NCBI GenBank assembly: GCA_913058265.1
Contig: CAJXPQ010000003.1
Span: forward strand, 1-64,000
Source: an uncultured Oligoflexia bacterium
GTDB lineage: Bacteria; Bdellovibrionota; Bacteriovoracia; Bacteriovoracales; Bacteriovoracaceae
Length of the DNA: 64,000 bases
Reading direction: 5' to 3'
Position numbers and translations under genes: made by a program. The notes below the pieces were generated by a model, which had not been told where the DNA came from, made no database searches, and saw nothing but the letters and a program-made list of their open reading frames with translations. Each line of letters opens with the position of its first letter. The first letter of the stretch is position 1. Positions 35,966-43,632 of the stretch are shown here, piece after piece.

Positions 35966-36847
35966 ATGAAAAAAATATTAATTTTTGGTGGAACACAATT
36001 TGTAGGAAAGAGACTCGTAGGTAACTTACTTGAGAAGGGTTATGATATAACTCTTGCCACGAGAGGTAATTGGCCAGTACCACATTCCTCATCAATACAG
36101 CATATCAAGGCAGATCGTTATGACATTGCAACCTTTGGAGAACTTCTAAAAACTGATTGGGATGTTATAGTGGATCAATTAGCATTTTCAGGTTTTGACG
36201 CTAAACTAATTACAGATACTTTTGAAGGTAAAGTTGGACGAATTGTTACTGTTAGCTCTTCTGCAGTTTACAATGAATGCTTAGATTGCAAGGAAGAAGA
36301 GTTTGATTCCTCTTCTATTAATATGTCAGACATAGACTTAAGTCATTATAGAGTACTAACGCCAGACACTCCAGATTACAAAATAGGGAAAAGAGAAGTT
36401 GAGTGTATATATTCACTGTCTAAAATACCAACAGCCTGTGTCCGCTTCCCAAAAATAATTGGTCTAGATGATCTTTATTTTCGTTTCTACGATCTATATA
36501 AAAAGATTAAAAATAATGAAGATATACATATTAAAAATAATTTTAAAAAAATAAGCTTAATTAATTCTCGAGAAGCAGCTAGATTTCTTTCTTTTATTGT
36601 AAGCTCAAACATTGAAGGTGGCATAAATGCAAGTCTTGATGGAGAACTTTCACTAGATTTCTTAGAGAAAAAAATTGAGCGTAAAATTAACTGCGTAACT
36701 ACTGGGAACGAAGAATCTCTTTTTCTTGGAGAAGAAATTTTATTAAATAATAAAAAGGCCAAAGATTATGGCTTTAAATTTGAAATACTTGAAGAATATT
36801 TAAAAGAGTTAATGTTACTATATGATTTCTATAGTGAGCGGTTTTGA
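35966..36847 (+). CDS. NAD-dependent epimerase/dehydratase-like protein
   Basis: 293 residues, extended SDR fold. The NAD(P) site ILIFGGTQFVGKRLVGNLL (GGTxFxG) is at the N-terminus; TVSSSAVY supplies the Ser and YKIGKREVE the Y-x-x-x-K catalytic pair. The shape is close to the atypical SDRs related to sugar epimerases and CSP41-like proteins. Substrate unknown. Single-gene unit between R5 and R6. Confidence 0.8.
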   Translation: MKKILIFGGTQFVGKRLVGNLLEKGYDITLATRGNWPVPHSSSIQHIKADRYDIATFGELLKTDWDVIVDQLAFSGFDAKLITDTFEGKVGRIVTVSSSAVYNECLDCKEEEFDSSSINMSDIDLSHYRVLTPDTPDYKIGKREVECIYSLSKIPTACVRFPKIIGLDDLYFRFYDLYKKIKNNEDIHIKNNFKKISLINSREAARFLSFIVSSNIEGGINASLDGELSLDFLEKKIERKINCVTTGNEESLFLGEEILLNNKKAKDYGFKFEILEEYLKELMLLYDFYSERF

Positions 36848-36866
36848 TTATAAAAAAACCTTCGTT

Positions 36867-36975
36867 GTAGTACTTCGTAGTCCTTTCAAATAATCACTCA
36901 ACAAATATAGATAGTTACGAGGCTGTCACCACCTCCACCACCTAGAACGAGCTCAAGTGATCTTAACTGACAGCC
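36867..36975 (+). repeat. Island intergenic repeat, copy R6
   Basis: GTAGTACTTCGTAGTCCTTT at 36867-36886. Arm CTTCGTA (36873-36879) pairs with TACGAGG (36916-36922), and ACTCAAC (RYYYAAC) lies between. The core CACCACCTCCACCACC is held in a second, perfect stem, GGCTGTCA/TGACAGCC (36921-36928 with 36968-36975). The best-preserved copy of the series. Confidence 0.6.
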
Positions 36976-37073
36976 TTTGTTCCAAAAATGAAAAATCTAT
37001 CGATTTTAGCCATAATGCTTTGAGCTTAATTAGGCTCTTTGATAATGCTTTAAGGTTAACTCTCGGAGGATAA

Positions 37074-37586
37074 ATGTCAGAAATTACACCCAAAAGAATT
37101 GAAAAGATAATCTATGTAATAAGAGGTCAAAAAGTGATGTTGGATAATGATTTAGCAGACTTATATGCTGTACTTACTAAAAACTTCAATAAGGCCGTTA
37201 AGCGAAATACTGATAGGTTTCCATCGGATTTTATGTTTCAGATTACTAAAGAGGAGTTTGAGGTTTTGAGGTTCCAAATTGGAACCTCAAATGGAAAGGG
37301 AAGTGGGGGAAGGAGGTATTTACCTTACGTCTTTACTGAGCCTGGGATCGCTATGTTATCAAGTGTTTTGAATGGCCCTCAATCTATTCAGGTGAATATA
37401 TCAATAATGAGGACATTTATTAAAATGAGACATTTACTAGCATCGGAAGAATCACTAACTGATAGAATTGAGGAATTAGAGAAAGGAAGTGATAAGCTCT
37501 TTCGTATAGTGTTTGAAAGATTAGATAATGTAGAGAAAAAGGTCCCTCTCTTACCAAAAGATCGTAATAAAATTGGGCTAAAGTAG
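37074..37586 (+). CDS. ORF6N-domain protein, copy 1
   Basis: 170 residues. The N-terminal ORF6N domain (IYVIRGQKVMLDNDLADLY, then NKAVKRNTDRFPSDFMFQ and FTEPGIAMLSSVL) is a KilA-N-related domain common in phages and mobile elements, presumed to bind DNA. The C-terminus is a short coiled coil ending LLPKDRNKIGLK. CGGAGGA precedes the ATG. Copy 2 lies 778 bp downstream with similar flanks, so gene and flanks were duplicated together. Confidence 0.85.
   Translation: MSEITPKRIEKIIYVIRGQKVMLDNDLADLYAVLTKNFNKAVKRNTDRFPSDFMFQITKEEFEVLRFQIGTSNGKGSGGRRYLPYVFTEPGIAMLSSVLNGPQSIQVNISIMRTFIKMRHLLASEESLTDRIEELEKGSDKLFRIVFERLDNVEKKVPLLPKDRNKIGLK
37265..37291 (+). repeat. Perfect palindrome inside ORF6N copy 1
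   Basis: TTTGAGGTTCCAA, one central A, then TTGGAACCTCAAA: 13-bp arms with no mismatch, encoding the LRFQIGTSN part of the protein. The equivalent place in copy 2 (38046-38066) is also palindromic but with compensating changes. Confidence 0.75.
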
Positions 37587-37851
37587 GGGGTCGGTTTGTT
37601 ACGATTCGTATTCATGCGGACGTTCAAAAATTCTAGAATCATTGGCCTTGAAAGAAACTAGAAAAATATTTGTGTAATAAAACTCTTCCACCCTTCGTCG
37701 GGAAATGAGCTCCTGTGATCTAGAGTGAGTTGAAATGATCTTAGATAAGACCTTTTGTTTCAAAAATGAACGAATTCACAGCTTTGTCCCTCTAGTTATT
37801 GAAATGGCATTGGCTCTTTGATAATTCCTTAAGATTACTTGGAGGAAGCAA

Positions 37852-38361
37852 ATGTCTAAAATTACACCAAAAGAAATTGAGAAGATGATCTATGTTGTTA
37901 GGGGCCAAAAGGTGATGCTTGATAGTGATCTTGCAGAGCTATATTGTGTTTTAACGAAAAATCTTAACAAAGCCGTCAAGAGGAATAGTGAGAAGTTTCC
38001 AAGTGATTTCATGTTTAAATTGACTAAAAAAGAGTATGAGGATTTAAGGTTCCAGTTTGGAACCTTTAAAAATGCAACAAAAGGGCGAAAATATCTACCA
38101 TCCGTCTTTACCGAATATGGGGTAGTTGCACTCTCTGGGGTGTTAAGTAGTGATGTTGCAACGAGGGTGAATATATCAATTGTGAGAACCTTTATTAAGA
38201 TGAGACACTTACTAGCATCAGAGGAGTCTCTGACAGATCGAGTTGGAAAGCTTGAGCAGGGAACAGATAAGTTATTTCGAATTGTTTTTGAAAGACTTGA
38301 GAACATGGAGGAAAAATCTCCTCTTTTACCTAAAAAGCGGAATAGGATAGGTCTAAAGTAG
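37852..38361 (+). CDS. ORF6N-domain protein, copy 2
   Basis: 169 residues, clearly paralogous to copy 1 along the whole length (IYVVRGQKVMLDSDLAELY, NISIVRTFIKMRHLLASEE and C-terminal LLPKKRNRIGLK), with divergence centred on the middle region. TTGGAGGAAG precedes the ATG. The 5' flank (GGCTCTTTGATAAT) and 3' flank (TATTCATGC.GAC then ATTTCTAGAATC) match those of copy 1, supporting tandem duplication of a whole unit. Confidence 0.85.
   Translation: MSKITPKEIEKMIYVVRGQKVMLDSDLAELYCVLTKNLNKAVKRNSEKFPSDFMFKLTKKEYEDLRFQFGTFKNATKGRKYLPSVFTEYGVVALSGVLSSDVATRVNISIVRTFIKMRHLLASEESLTDRVGKLEQGTDKLFRIVFERLENMEEKSPLLPKKRNRIGLK
38046..38066 (+). repeat. Palindrome inside ORF6N copy 2
   Basis: AAGGTTCCA, centre GTT, then TGGAACCTT: 9-bp perfect arms at the same codons as the copy 1 palindrome. 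Where copy 1 has G paired with C, copy 2 has A paired with T. Confidence 0.7.
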
Positions 38362-38375
38362 TCTTTTATTTGTTA

Positions 38376-38435
38376 AGGTTTATATTCATGCAGACTTCAG
38401 AGATTTCTAGAATCTGAGACTCAAACCTCCACCAC
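38376..38435 (+). repeat. Island repeat remnant R8 after ORF6N copy 2
   Basis: Matches the 3' flank of ORF6N copy 1 and ends in the array core ACCTCCACCAC (38425-38435). The hairpin motif is absent. It closes the same-strand gene series; the following operon is on the minus strand. Confidence 0.4.
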
Positions 38436-38447
38436 ACAACTGACAAA

Positions 38448-38714
38448 CTAGCCTATAATCTTTTCAACAAATCCACGAGTAAGCATTTCTTTTTCTGCAT
38501 CCGTGAGATCTTCTTTAAACTCTCTTCTGTAGTTAGCAATACCATTTGCTTGATCAATTTTTATTTGATGTTGTTTTTCAATTTTATCCATTGATCTTTC
38601 ATGTTCAACTTGGTTGGTGTGTAGGTTGACCATTTTATTAATTAACTCAGTCGTTTCAAGAGCTTTCATCACTCCGCTACCCTTAATCGGTAATTTTTTA
38701 GTTAAGTTTTTCAT
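38448..38714 (-). CDS. Small helical protein of the divergent membrane locus
   Basis: 88 residues, highly charged and probably coiled coil (LHTNQVEHERSMDKIEKQHQIKIDQ). GAGC-type Shine-Dalgarno before the ATG; it overlaps the upstream gene by 4 nt and is third in a minus-strand operon. Unrecognised. Confidence 0.55.
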   Translation of the reverse strand: MKNLTKKLPIKGSGVMKALETTELINKMVNLHTNQVEHERSMDKIEKQHQIKIDQANGIANYRREFKEDLTDAEKEMLTRGFVEKIIG

Positions 38715-39049
38715 AGTAAGCTCCTAATTATTCTTTCTTGAAAGAAATCATTACGGTAATCAGTTAATATTTTTTCGGCGACTCTTATATCTTGCTCACG
38801 GGCAATATAAAGTATTCGTAGTCCTTCAAAACATACTTCCTTCTCGTACTGTGAGAAGGATTGAATATTTTCATCGATATAGGTATGCAACGCTTCTATT
38901 TCTGTTGTTGTGCAGTCATAGGTTAGTTGGGCATTCTCTACCGTATGATTTATCTTTTGTAGGTTTTGATATGTGCAGATCAACTCTTCCACTATCTTGA
39001 GAGGAAGAGCTACTGTACCTACAATTTTTCTTATAGGTACTGCTGCCAT
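38711..39049 (-). CDS. Helical protein of the divergent membrane locus
   Basis: 112 residues, predicted all-helical, with the central YDCTTTEIEALHTYIDENIQSFSQYEKEVCFEGLRILY. It overlaps both neighbours (19 nt upstream, 4 nt downstream), indicating tight translational coupling. No family recognised. Confidence 0.55.
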   Translation of the reverse strand: MAAVPIRKIVGTVALPLKIVEELICTYQNLQKINHTVENAQLTYDCTTTEIEALHTYIDENIQSFSQYEKEVCFEGLRILYIAREQDIRVAEKILTDYRNDFFQERIIRSLL

Positions 39050-39444
39050 AATTTTCTCTCTTGGTCAGACATTTCTGAATGATATTTGCTATATGCCTTT
39101 TTAAAGTCGGCATTATGATTAGTTGCTAAGTCATGAAGATGTTGATCTGCTTTTTCAAAATTTTCATCTTCCATTGCTGTACAGAAAGCTACAACGCAAC
39201 CACCACCAGCAGCGGATAGTCCTGTTATAACGACTGTTCCTGCAAGTACTGATCCACCAACTGCAGCTAAACTAGCTGAGGTGAGTGCTGCTCCCGACAA
39301 TCCTACAATCGCAGTTCCTGTTCCTGCGGCCCCAAGGATTCCTGCGGCTCCGGCCCCTGCTGCTATAACGGGTGCAAGAAAAAATCCTGCTATTCCTACT
39401 CCTAATGCTCCTACTGCAATCATTAACGCTTTTTCTCCACTCAT
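39031..39444 (-). CDS. Gly/Ala-rich hydrophobic protein
   Basis: 137 residues from ATG 39444, which has AGGAG 7 nt upstream; the frame also runs open to 39585. The first about 90 residues are a continuous Gly/Ala/Val-rich hydrophobic region (LAPVIAAGAGAAGILGAAG, LSGAALTSASLAAVGGSV) able to form two or more tightly packed membrane helices. The C-terminal 45 residues are soluble and helical. A similar segment occurs in the divergent gene at 39658, tying the two operons together. Confidence 0.6.
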   Translation of the reverse strand: MSGEKALMIAVGALGVGIAGFFLAPVIAAGAGAAGILGAAGTGTAIVGLSGAALTSASLAAVGGSVLAGTVVITGLSAAGGGCVVAFCTAMEDENFEKADQHLHDLATNHNADFKKAYSKYHSEMSDQERKLWQQYL

Positions 39445-39657
39445 GTTATTTCTCCTGCTGTGGTTGTTAGTTGATAAAGTTTTCTCAATAGAACAGCTTT
39501 GTTGATTGTAACTCGCCGCATAATAATGGTCAGGTAAAATAGAACTAGCGTAGGTAAAAAATAGAGCTGATTGTAATTGAATCAACTATTTATTGCTGCT
39601 AGCGCTATATATGGTAAGGTGTATATGTAGAGCATTTTTCAATAAAGAAGGTTAGTT

Positions 39658-40314
39658 ATGGCCAGTAATGAGACAGATTTTAAGACCCGATTTGAGGTCA
39701 AACGTTGGACTCAAACATTCATACTTTATATTAGAGCCAACAATAATAAGAACAAAGAGCTTGGTCAGGTGATTGGCGTCACAGAAAGAACTATTAGCGA
39801 ATGGAATAATCCCAAATATGCAGACATAAAAGATGGGGATAAATTCAAAATTCCTTCGAAGAGTAATTTTTTAAAACTTGCAATGATACGCTTACAGTTT
39901 GACTACTTGAAGGAGCAAAAAAGTTTCGATAAGGGTTCTTTGCTGGCCATGTCTTCTATGCCTGTATTGGGTGGATTAGTAGGAGCGGGAGCTGCTGCTT
40001 TAGGAGTAGGTGCGACAGGGGCAACTATAGCAAGTTTGTCTGGGGCAGCAGCTGTAAATGCTACCGTCGCAGCTCTAGGGGGACTGGCACTCTTTAATCC
40101 AATTGTCCTCGGAATTATAGGTAGTGCAATTGCTTTGAAAGTTGTTGATGCTCGTAAAAAAGATAATAGAGAGGACTTGATGTCTTTGAGTGAATACCTA
40201 GTTGATCATATGGCCGCGAAGTTTATCGGTGGTAATGCCTCTTGGGATGAAATCATCGAGTTCATCAACGAGTTCGACTCATCTTTTGATTTCTCGAAAG
40301 ATACTTATAAATAA
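39658..40314 (+). CDS. HTH protein with Gly/Ala-rich membrane segment
   Basis: 218 residues. The N-terminal part has a helix-turn-helix-like stretch (NKELGQVIGVTERTISEWNN). Residues of about 100-160 are a Gly/Ala-rich hydrophobic hairpin (GATGATIASLSGAAAVNATV then ALGGLALFNPIVLGIIGSAI). The tail is soluble and acidic. The combination of a DNA-binding-like head and membrane hairpin is unusual. AGAAGG precedes the ATG; the nuclease-like gene follows after 9 nt. Confidence 0.6.
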   Translation: MASNETDFKTRFEVKRWTQTFILYIRANNNKNKELGQVIGVTERTISEWNNPKYADIKDGDKFKIPSKSNFLKLAMIRLQFDYLKEQKSFDKGSLLAMSSMPVLGGLVGAGAAALGVGATGATIASLSGAAAVNATVAALGGLALFNPIVLGIIGSAIALKVVDARKKDNREDLMSLSEYLVDHMAAKFIGGNASWDEIIEFINEFDSSFDFSKDTYK

Positions 40315-40323
40315 GGAATAATC

Positions 40324-40890
40324 ATGGACCTATATAGTTACACGAAGACATTTTATACGGATCGTATTGACGGCCTACCTGGTGAACACCATTTTGTGTG
40401 TGCATTTGTTATTCCCCTTATGCAAACTAAACTTGGAGATAATTGGTGGCCTGAATATATTAACCCTGATGGGATGAAGTCAGGTATGAAAATATACGGT
40501 GATATTATTTGGAAAGAGAAAAAAACATGGAAATCGATTGAGGTTAAGTATGGAAACTCATATTGCACAGAGAATCAAAAGATTATCTTTTTCGGTACAA
40601 ATAATGAATTACCCCCGCCTCCTGGAGTCTTTGTTTTTTATGATGGTGTGACGTTATTGGTTTGTGATCTCAAGGCATACCGTTATGCTGAGGAAAATAT
40701 TGGTAATGTACCTAAAGGATTGGGGAATAAGAAAAGACCCTCTAAGATGGGGGCGATCTTAGCAGATCAGAAAAAAAGAAAGTTCAACTTTCATTGGTTC
40801 AGAGCAACTGATGAAAAGTTTTCGAATATGGACTCTGAGCTTAAAGAATATGATGAATCTCAATTACGAACTTTCCTTCTTCAAAAATGA
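40324..40890 (+). CDS. PD-(D/E)xK nuclease-like protein
   Basis: 188 residues, soluble. IYGDIIWKEKKTWKSIEVKYG gives Asp followed after about 14 residues by Glu-Val-Lys, the D...ExK arrangement of the restriction-endonuclease fold. An upstream Glu (GEHHFVCAFVIP) could be the helix-1 acid. No sequence family is recognised. Together with the upstream HTH/membrane gene it could act as a toxin or nuclease effector; that role is inference. Confidence 0.5.
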   Translation: MDLYSYTKTFYTDRIDGLPGEHHFVCAFVIPLMQTKLGDNWWPEYINPDGMKSGMKIYGDIIWKEKKTWKSIEVKYGNSYCTENQKIIFFGTNNELPPPPGVFVFYDGVTLLVCDLKAYRYAEENIGNVPKGLGNKKRPSKMGAILADQKKRKFNFHWFRATDEKFSNMDSELKEYDESQLRTFLLQK

Positions 40891-40971
40891 AAAAATGATC
40901 TATATTATTAGAGGTCAGAAAGTCATGCTTGATAGCGAGTCGAACGCGATTTATTTGCAGCCCCTCCACCA
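40889..40971 (+). pseudogene. N-terminal ORF6N fragment plus array core
   Basis: Codons from 40889 read EKMIYIIRGQKVMLDSE, nearly identical to the ORF6N N-terminus of copies 1 and 2, then homology stops. Shortly after comes CCCCTCCACCA (40961-40971), the array core. The overlapping 69-residue frame is not considered a gene. Confidence 0.7.
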
Positions 40972-41123
40972 TCAGTTGGAAAAAATTGGGGATAATAAAT
41001 TAATGACTAGTTACAAGTAATTTCTTGTATTTTGTTAACACCAACTTACTCAAGTTTAATTTTCTAGACAGAGTTTTCTCAACTAGGGAGAATTATAGCT
41101 ATACTTTGGTCATGGAGGATTAA

Positions 41124-42008
41124 GTGTTTAGAAGTATCTTAATAGTTTTGGTTGTGCTTTCCGTGTCATCAGTTTTTGCATGTACTATAGATGGTACTAA
41201 GGGGATTGTTGAAGACAATAATTTATGGATTAGTCCTAATGCTAAAAATGTTAGTAAAATTGATGAAGTTGAATTTAATAGAGTTATCGATAAAGTCGTA
41301 AAAGTTTATGAACCTATCATTGTAGCCGAGGGTGTTAAACTTAAGGTCGAAAGAAAATGGTCTGATGGAACTGTTAATGCCTTTGCTTCTAGAAAATGGG
41401 GGAAGTGGGTTATTAGTATGTTTGGTGGGTTGGCAAGACATGAGGCTATTACGGCAGATGGTTTTACATTAGTTGTTTGTCATGAAATCGGTCATCATAT
41501 TGGTGGCGCTCCTAAAAAAACAAAAAGTATGGGACGCAATGGAACTCGTAAAAGATGGGCCACTAATGAAGGGCAAGCAGATTATTGGGCGACGTTAAAG
41601 TGTTTAAGAAAAGTTTGGCAAGGTGATAATCACGCCAATATTCTTGCTGAAATGGAAGTGCCGGAAGTTGTATCTAAAAAATGTGAATCTCAGTTTTCAG
41701 GTACTGAACAGAGACTACTTTGCCAACGTAGTGCTATCGCTGGTTTAAGTGTGGCAAAATTATTTCAAACTTTAAGAAAAGAGCCTAAAGCTCCAGATTT
41801 TAAAACACCAGATACAAATATTGTGGCCAAAAATTATCATAACCATCCAGCAACTCAATGTCGTCTCGACTCTTATTATCATGGAGCATTATGTAGTGTT
41901 TCAGAGTTCAGTGATGTAGATCAAGAAGATGCCATGGCCGGAAATTGTAATAGAGCTGATGGAGAGATAATTGGGGGTAGGCCGCTTTGTTGGTTTAAGC
42001 CTGAATAA
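41124..42008 (+). CDS. Secreted HExxH zinc metallopeptidase
   Basis: 294 residues from GTG 41124, preceded by GGAGG. Signal peptide (ILIVLVVLSVSSVFAC) with a Cys just after the likely cleavage site, so it may be lipidated or disulfide-bonded. VVCHEIGHHIGG provides the zinc-binding HExxH, and NEGQADYWA about 40 residues later a third Glu ligand. Eight or more cysteines in the C-terminal half suggest disulfides. Probably an exported peptidase, resembling the fragment at 9950. Confidence 0.75.
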   Translation: MFRSILIVLVVLSVSSVFACTIDGTKGIVEDNNLWISPNAKNVSKIDEVEFNRVIDKVVKVYEPIIVAEGVKLKVERKWSDGTVNAFASRKWGKWVISMFGGLARHEAITADGFTLVVCHEIGHHIGGAPKKTKSMGRNGTRKRWATNEGQADYWATLKCLRKVWQGDNHANILAEMEVPEVVSKKCESQFSGTEQRLLCQRSAIAGLSVAKLFQTLRKEPKAPDFKTPDTNIVAKNYHNHPATQCRLDSYYHGALCSVSEFSDVDQEDAMAGNCNRADGEIIGGRPLCWFKPE

Positions 42009-42074
42009 CTAGCTAGCCTGAAAAAGCTCACCAGACCAGATAAGTACTTGAAAATACATAGTTTTTGTTTTTGA

Positions 42075-42157
42075 CCAGTTAGTGTAGTTTATTTACACTA
42101 ACTGGTTAGAAATATGATATACTTATCCCATAAGTGTAGTAAAAATACTCTAACTGG
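42075..42157 (+). promoter_or_regulatory. Promoter and two operator repeats of the AbiE pair
   Basis: CCAGTTAGTGTA (42075-42086) and TACACTAACTGG (42094-42105) form a perfect 12-bp inverted repeat. A second, imperfect copy follows at 42132-42157 (AAGTGTAG ... CTCTAACTGG). TTGACC (42071-42076) and TACACT (42094-42099) with 17-nt spacing form a promoter overlapped by the first repeat. Known AbiEi antitoxins repress their operon by binding two inverted repeats, which this matches. Confidence 0.65.
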
Positions 42158-42163
42158 ACTGAT

Positions 42164-42781
42164 ATGGAAGAAAAACTCTTAAACACTCAAAGTAACTATC
42201 TTACAGCGGAATATCTTCAGGCCCTCTATAGCTCACTCGAGATGCCTAAAAATAAGATCGCGAACCTAGTAAAAAAGGGGGAGCTGGTACCTGTTCGGCG
42301 GGGTCTTTATTTGCACGGAAAACCTTATGGCCGTCAGTACTCCAAGGCGGTTCTATCTGGCATGATTTATGGACCTTCGGCCATATCATTTGAATACGCT
42401 CTTTCTCACCATGGACTAATTCCAGAGAGAGTAGAGGTCGTCACCTGTCTTTGTTTTAAAAGAGATAAGAGTTTTGAAACATCAGTGGGAAGCTTTCACT
42501 ATAAGTACATCTCAAAAGAACTCTATCCTGAGGGCCTTGAGTTTTACCAAACAGAACTTGGAAATTATTTTATGGCATCGGCTGAGAAGGCACTTTGTGA
42601 TATGGCTTACTTCCAAACAATTACTTCGGTTGATGCTGCACGGGTTTATTTATTTGAATCCCTGCGTGTAGATAGAGATGAAATTAAGAAGCTAAATGTA
42701 GAGAAGTTACTCTTGTTAGAAAAATGTTATAAGCGTAAAAGCGTAGTATTTGTGGTGGATGCTATAAGGAGCGAGATATGA
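42164..42781 (+). CDS. abiEi: AbiEi-type antitoxin
   Basis: 205 residues. An N-terminal winged-helix region (LYSSLEMPKNKIANLVKKGELVPVRRGLY) and the C-terminal antitoxin part (SAEKALCDMAYF) match the AbiEi transcriptional regulators of type IV toxin-antitoxin systems. The stop overlaps the toxin start as ATGA. By eye this pair is somewhat richer in G and C than neighbouring island genes, suggesting a separate origin. Confidence 0.88.
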   Translation: MEEKLLNTQSNYLTAEYLQALYSSLEMPKNKIANLVKKGELVPVRRGLYLHGKPYGRQYSKAVLSGMIYGPSAISFEYALSHHGLIPERVEVVTCLCFKRDKSFETSVGSFHYKYISKELYPEGLEFYQTELGNYFMASAEKALCDMAYFQTITSVDAARVYLFESLRVDRDEIKKLNVEKLLLLEKCYKRKSVVFVVDAIRSEI

Positions 42782-43632
42782 GCCCGGCCATATTGCAGAT
42801 GTTAGAGCCTTACGAGTGTAGAACTCCTGAAGATTATAAAAACGCATTGAAAGAGATTATGCAAGAGGTGGCCCTCTTAGGGCTTTACCGCCAAAAGTTT
42901 TTTGATAAGGCTGCATTCTATGGAGGCACGGCCCTTAGGATTGCCCATAAGATTCAACGCTTTTCTGAGGATATGGATTTTACGCTCTTAAGAGCAAATA
43001 ATAATTTTGATTTATCCGTTTACCTCAAAGGTATTGAGCAAGAATTTGCAGCCTTCGGTTTAGGACTTACCACCAAAAAGAATATAAAAAATGTGGAGAC
43101 CTCTGTGGATTCGGCTTTTCTTAAGGCCAATACCCTAGAGTATCTTCTGATGATCGATGGTCTAACTAACCCTGGCAGCGGCACCAATAAAAATGAGATA
43201 ATAAAAATTAAGCTTGAAATTGATACCAGCCCATCTATGCCAATGGGAGAGTTAGAGACACTTTTTCTCACTCTTCCCATCCCCTTTAGTTACCAAGTCC
43301 TAAGCCTGCCCTCCCTTTTTGGAGGAAAACTTCACGCCCTCTTATGCCGTCAGTATAAAAGTGGCCGAGTTAAAGGCAGGGATTATTACGACTTCATCTG
43401 GTACAGAACTAAAAAAGTTTCCCCAGACCTAGCATACCTCAAAGGTAAGCTCTGCGAATCAGGGCACTGGGATATAAAAAAAGATTTCGGTGCAGCTGAA
43501 CTCAAAATCATGCTCGAGCAAAAATTTGAAACGACCGACTGGGAAAGTGCCAAAAAAGATGTTGCACCCTTTATAAAGGATCAAGCCGAACTTGACCTTT
43601 GGTCTACCGCCTTTTTTAAATCACTTATTTGA
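42778..43632 (+). CDS. abiEii: AbiEii-type nucleotidyltransferase toxin
   Basis: 284 residues. FYGGTALRIAH with RFSEDMDFTL carries the nucleotidyltransferase GG(S/T)...DxD motif of AbiEii/AbiGii toxins; LHALLCRQYKSGRVKGRDYYDFIWY is the second conserved block. AbiE systems abort phage infection by toxin activity held in check by AbiEi. Overlaps the antitoxin gene by 4 nt. Confidence 0.9.
   Translation: MSPAILQMLEPYECRTPEDYKNALKEIMQEVALLGLYRQKFFDKAAFYGGTALRIAHKIQRFSEDMDFTLLRANNNFDLSVYLKGIEQEFAAFGLGLTTKKNIKNVETSVDSAFLKANTLEYLLMIDGLTNPGSGTNKNEIIKIKLEIDTSPSMPMGELETLFLTLPIPFSYQVLSLPSLFGGKLHALLCRQYKSGRVKGRDYYDFIWYRTKKVSPDLAYLKGKLCESGHWDIKKDFGAAELKIMLEQKFETTDWESAKKDVAPFIKDQAELDLWSTAFFKSLI

Noticed and set aside
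39031-39585. Longer 184-residue version of the Gly/Ala-rich protein
   Set aside because: The extra N-terminal part lacks a ribosome site and the internal ATG at 39444 has a well-placed AGGAG.
31853-40971. CRISPR array from the recurring CCTCCACCA cores
   Set aside because: The cores are separated by whole genes of differing length, not by uniform spacers, and no cas genes are present.
40811-41020. 69-residue plus-strand ORF
   Set aside because: Only the ORF6N-derived segment is recognisable; the start lies inside the upstream gene in another frame, so it is treated as a relic.
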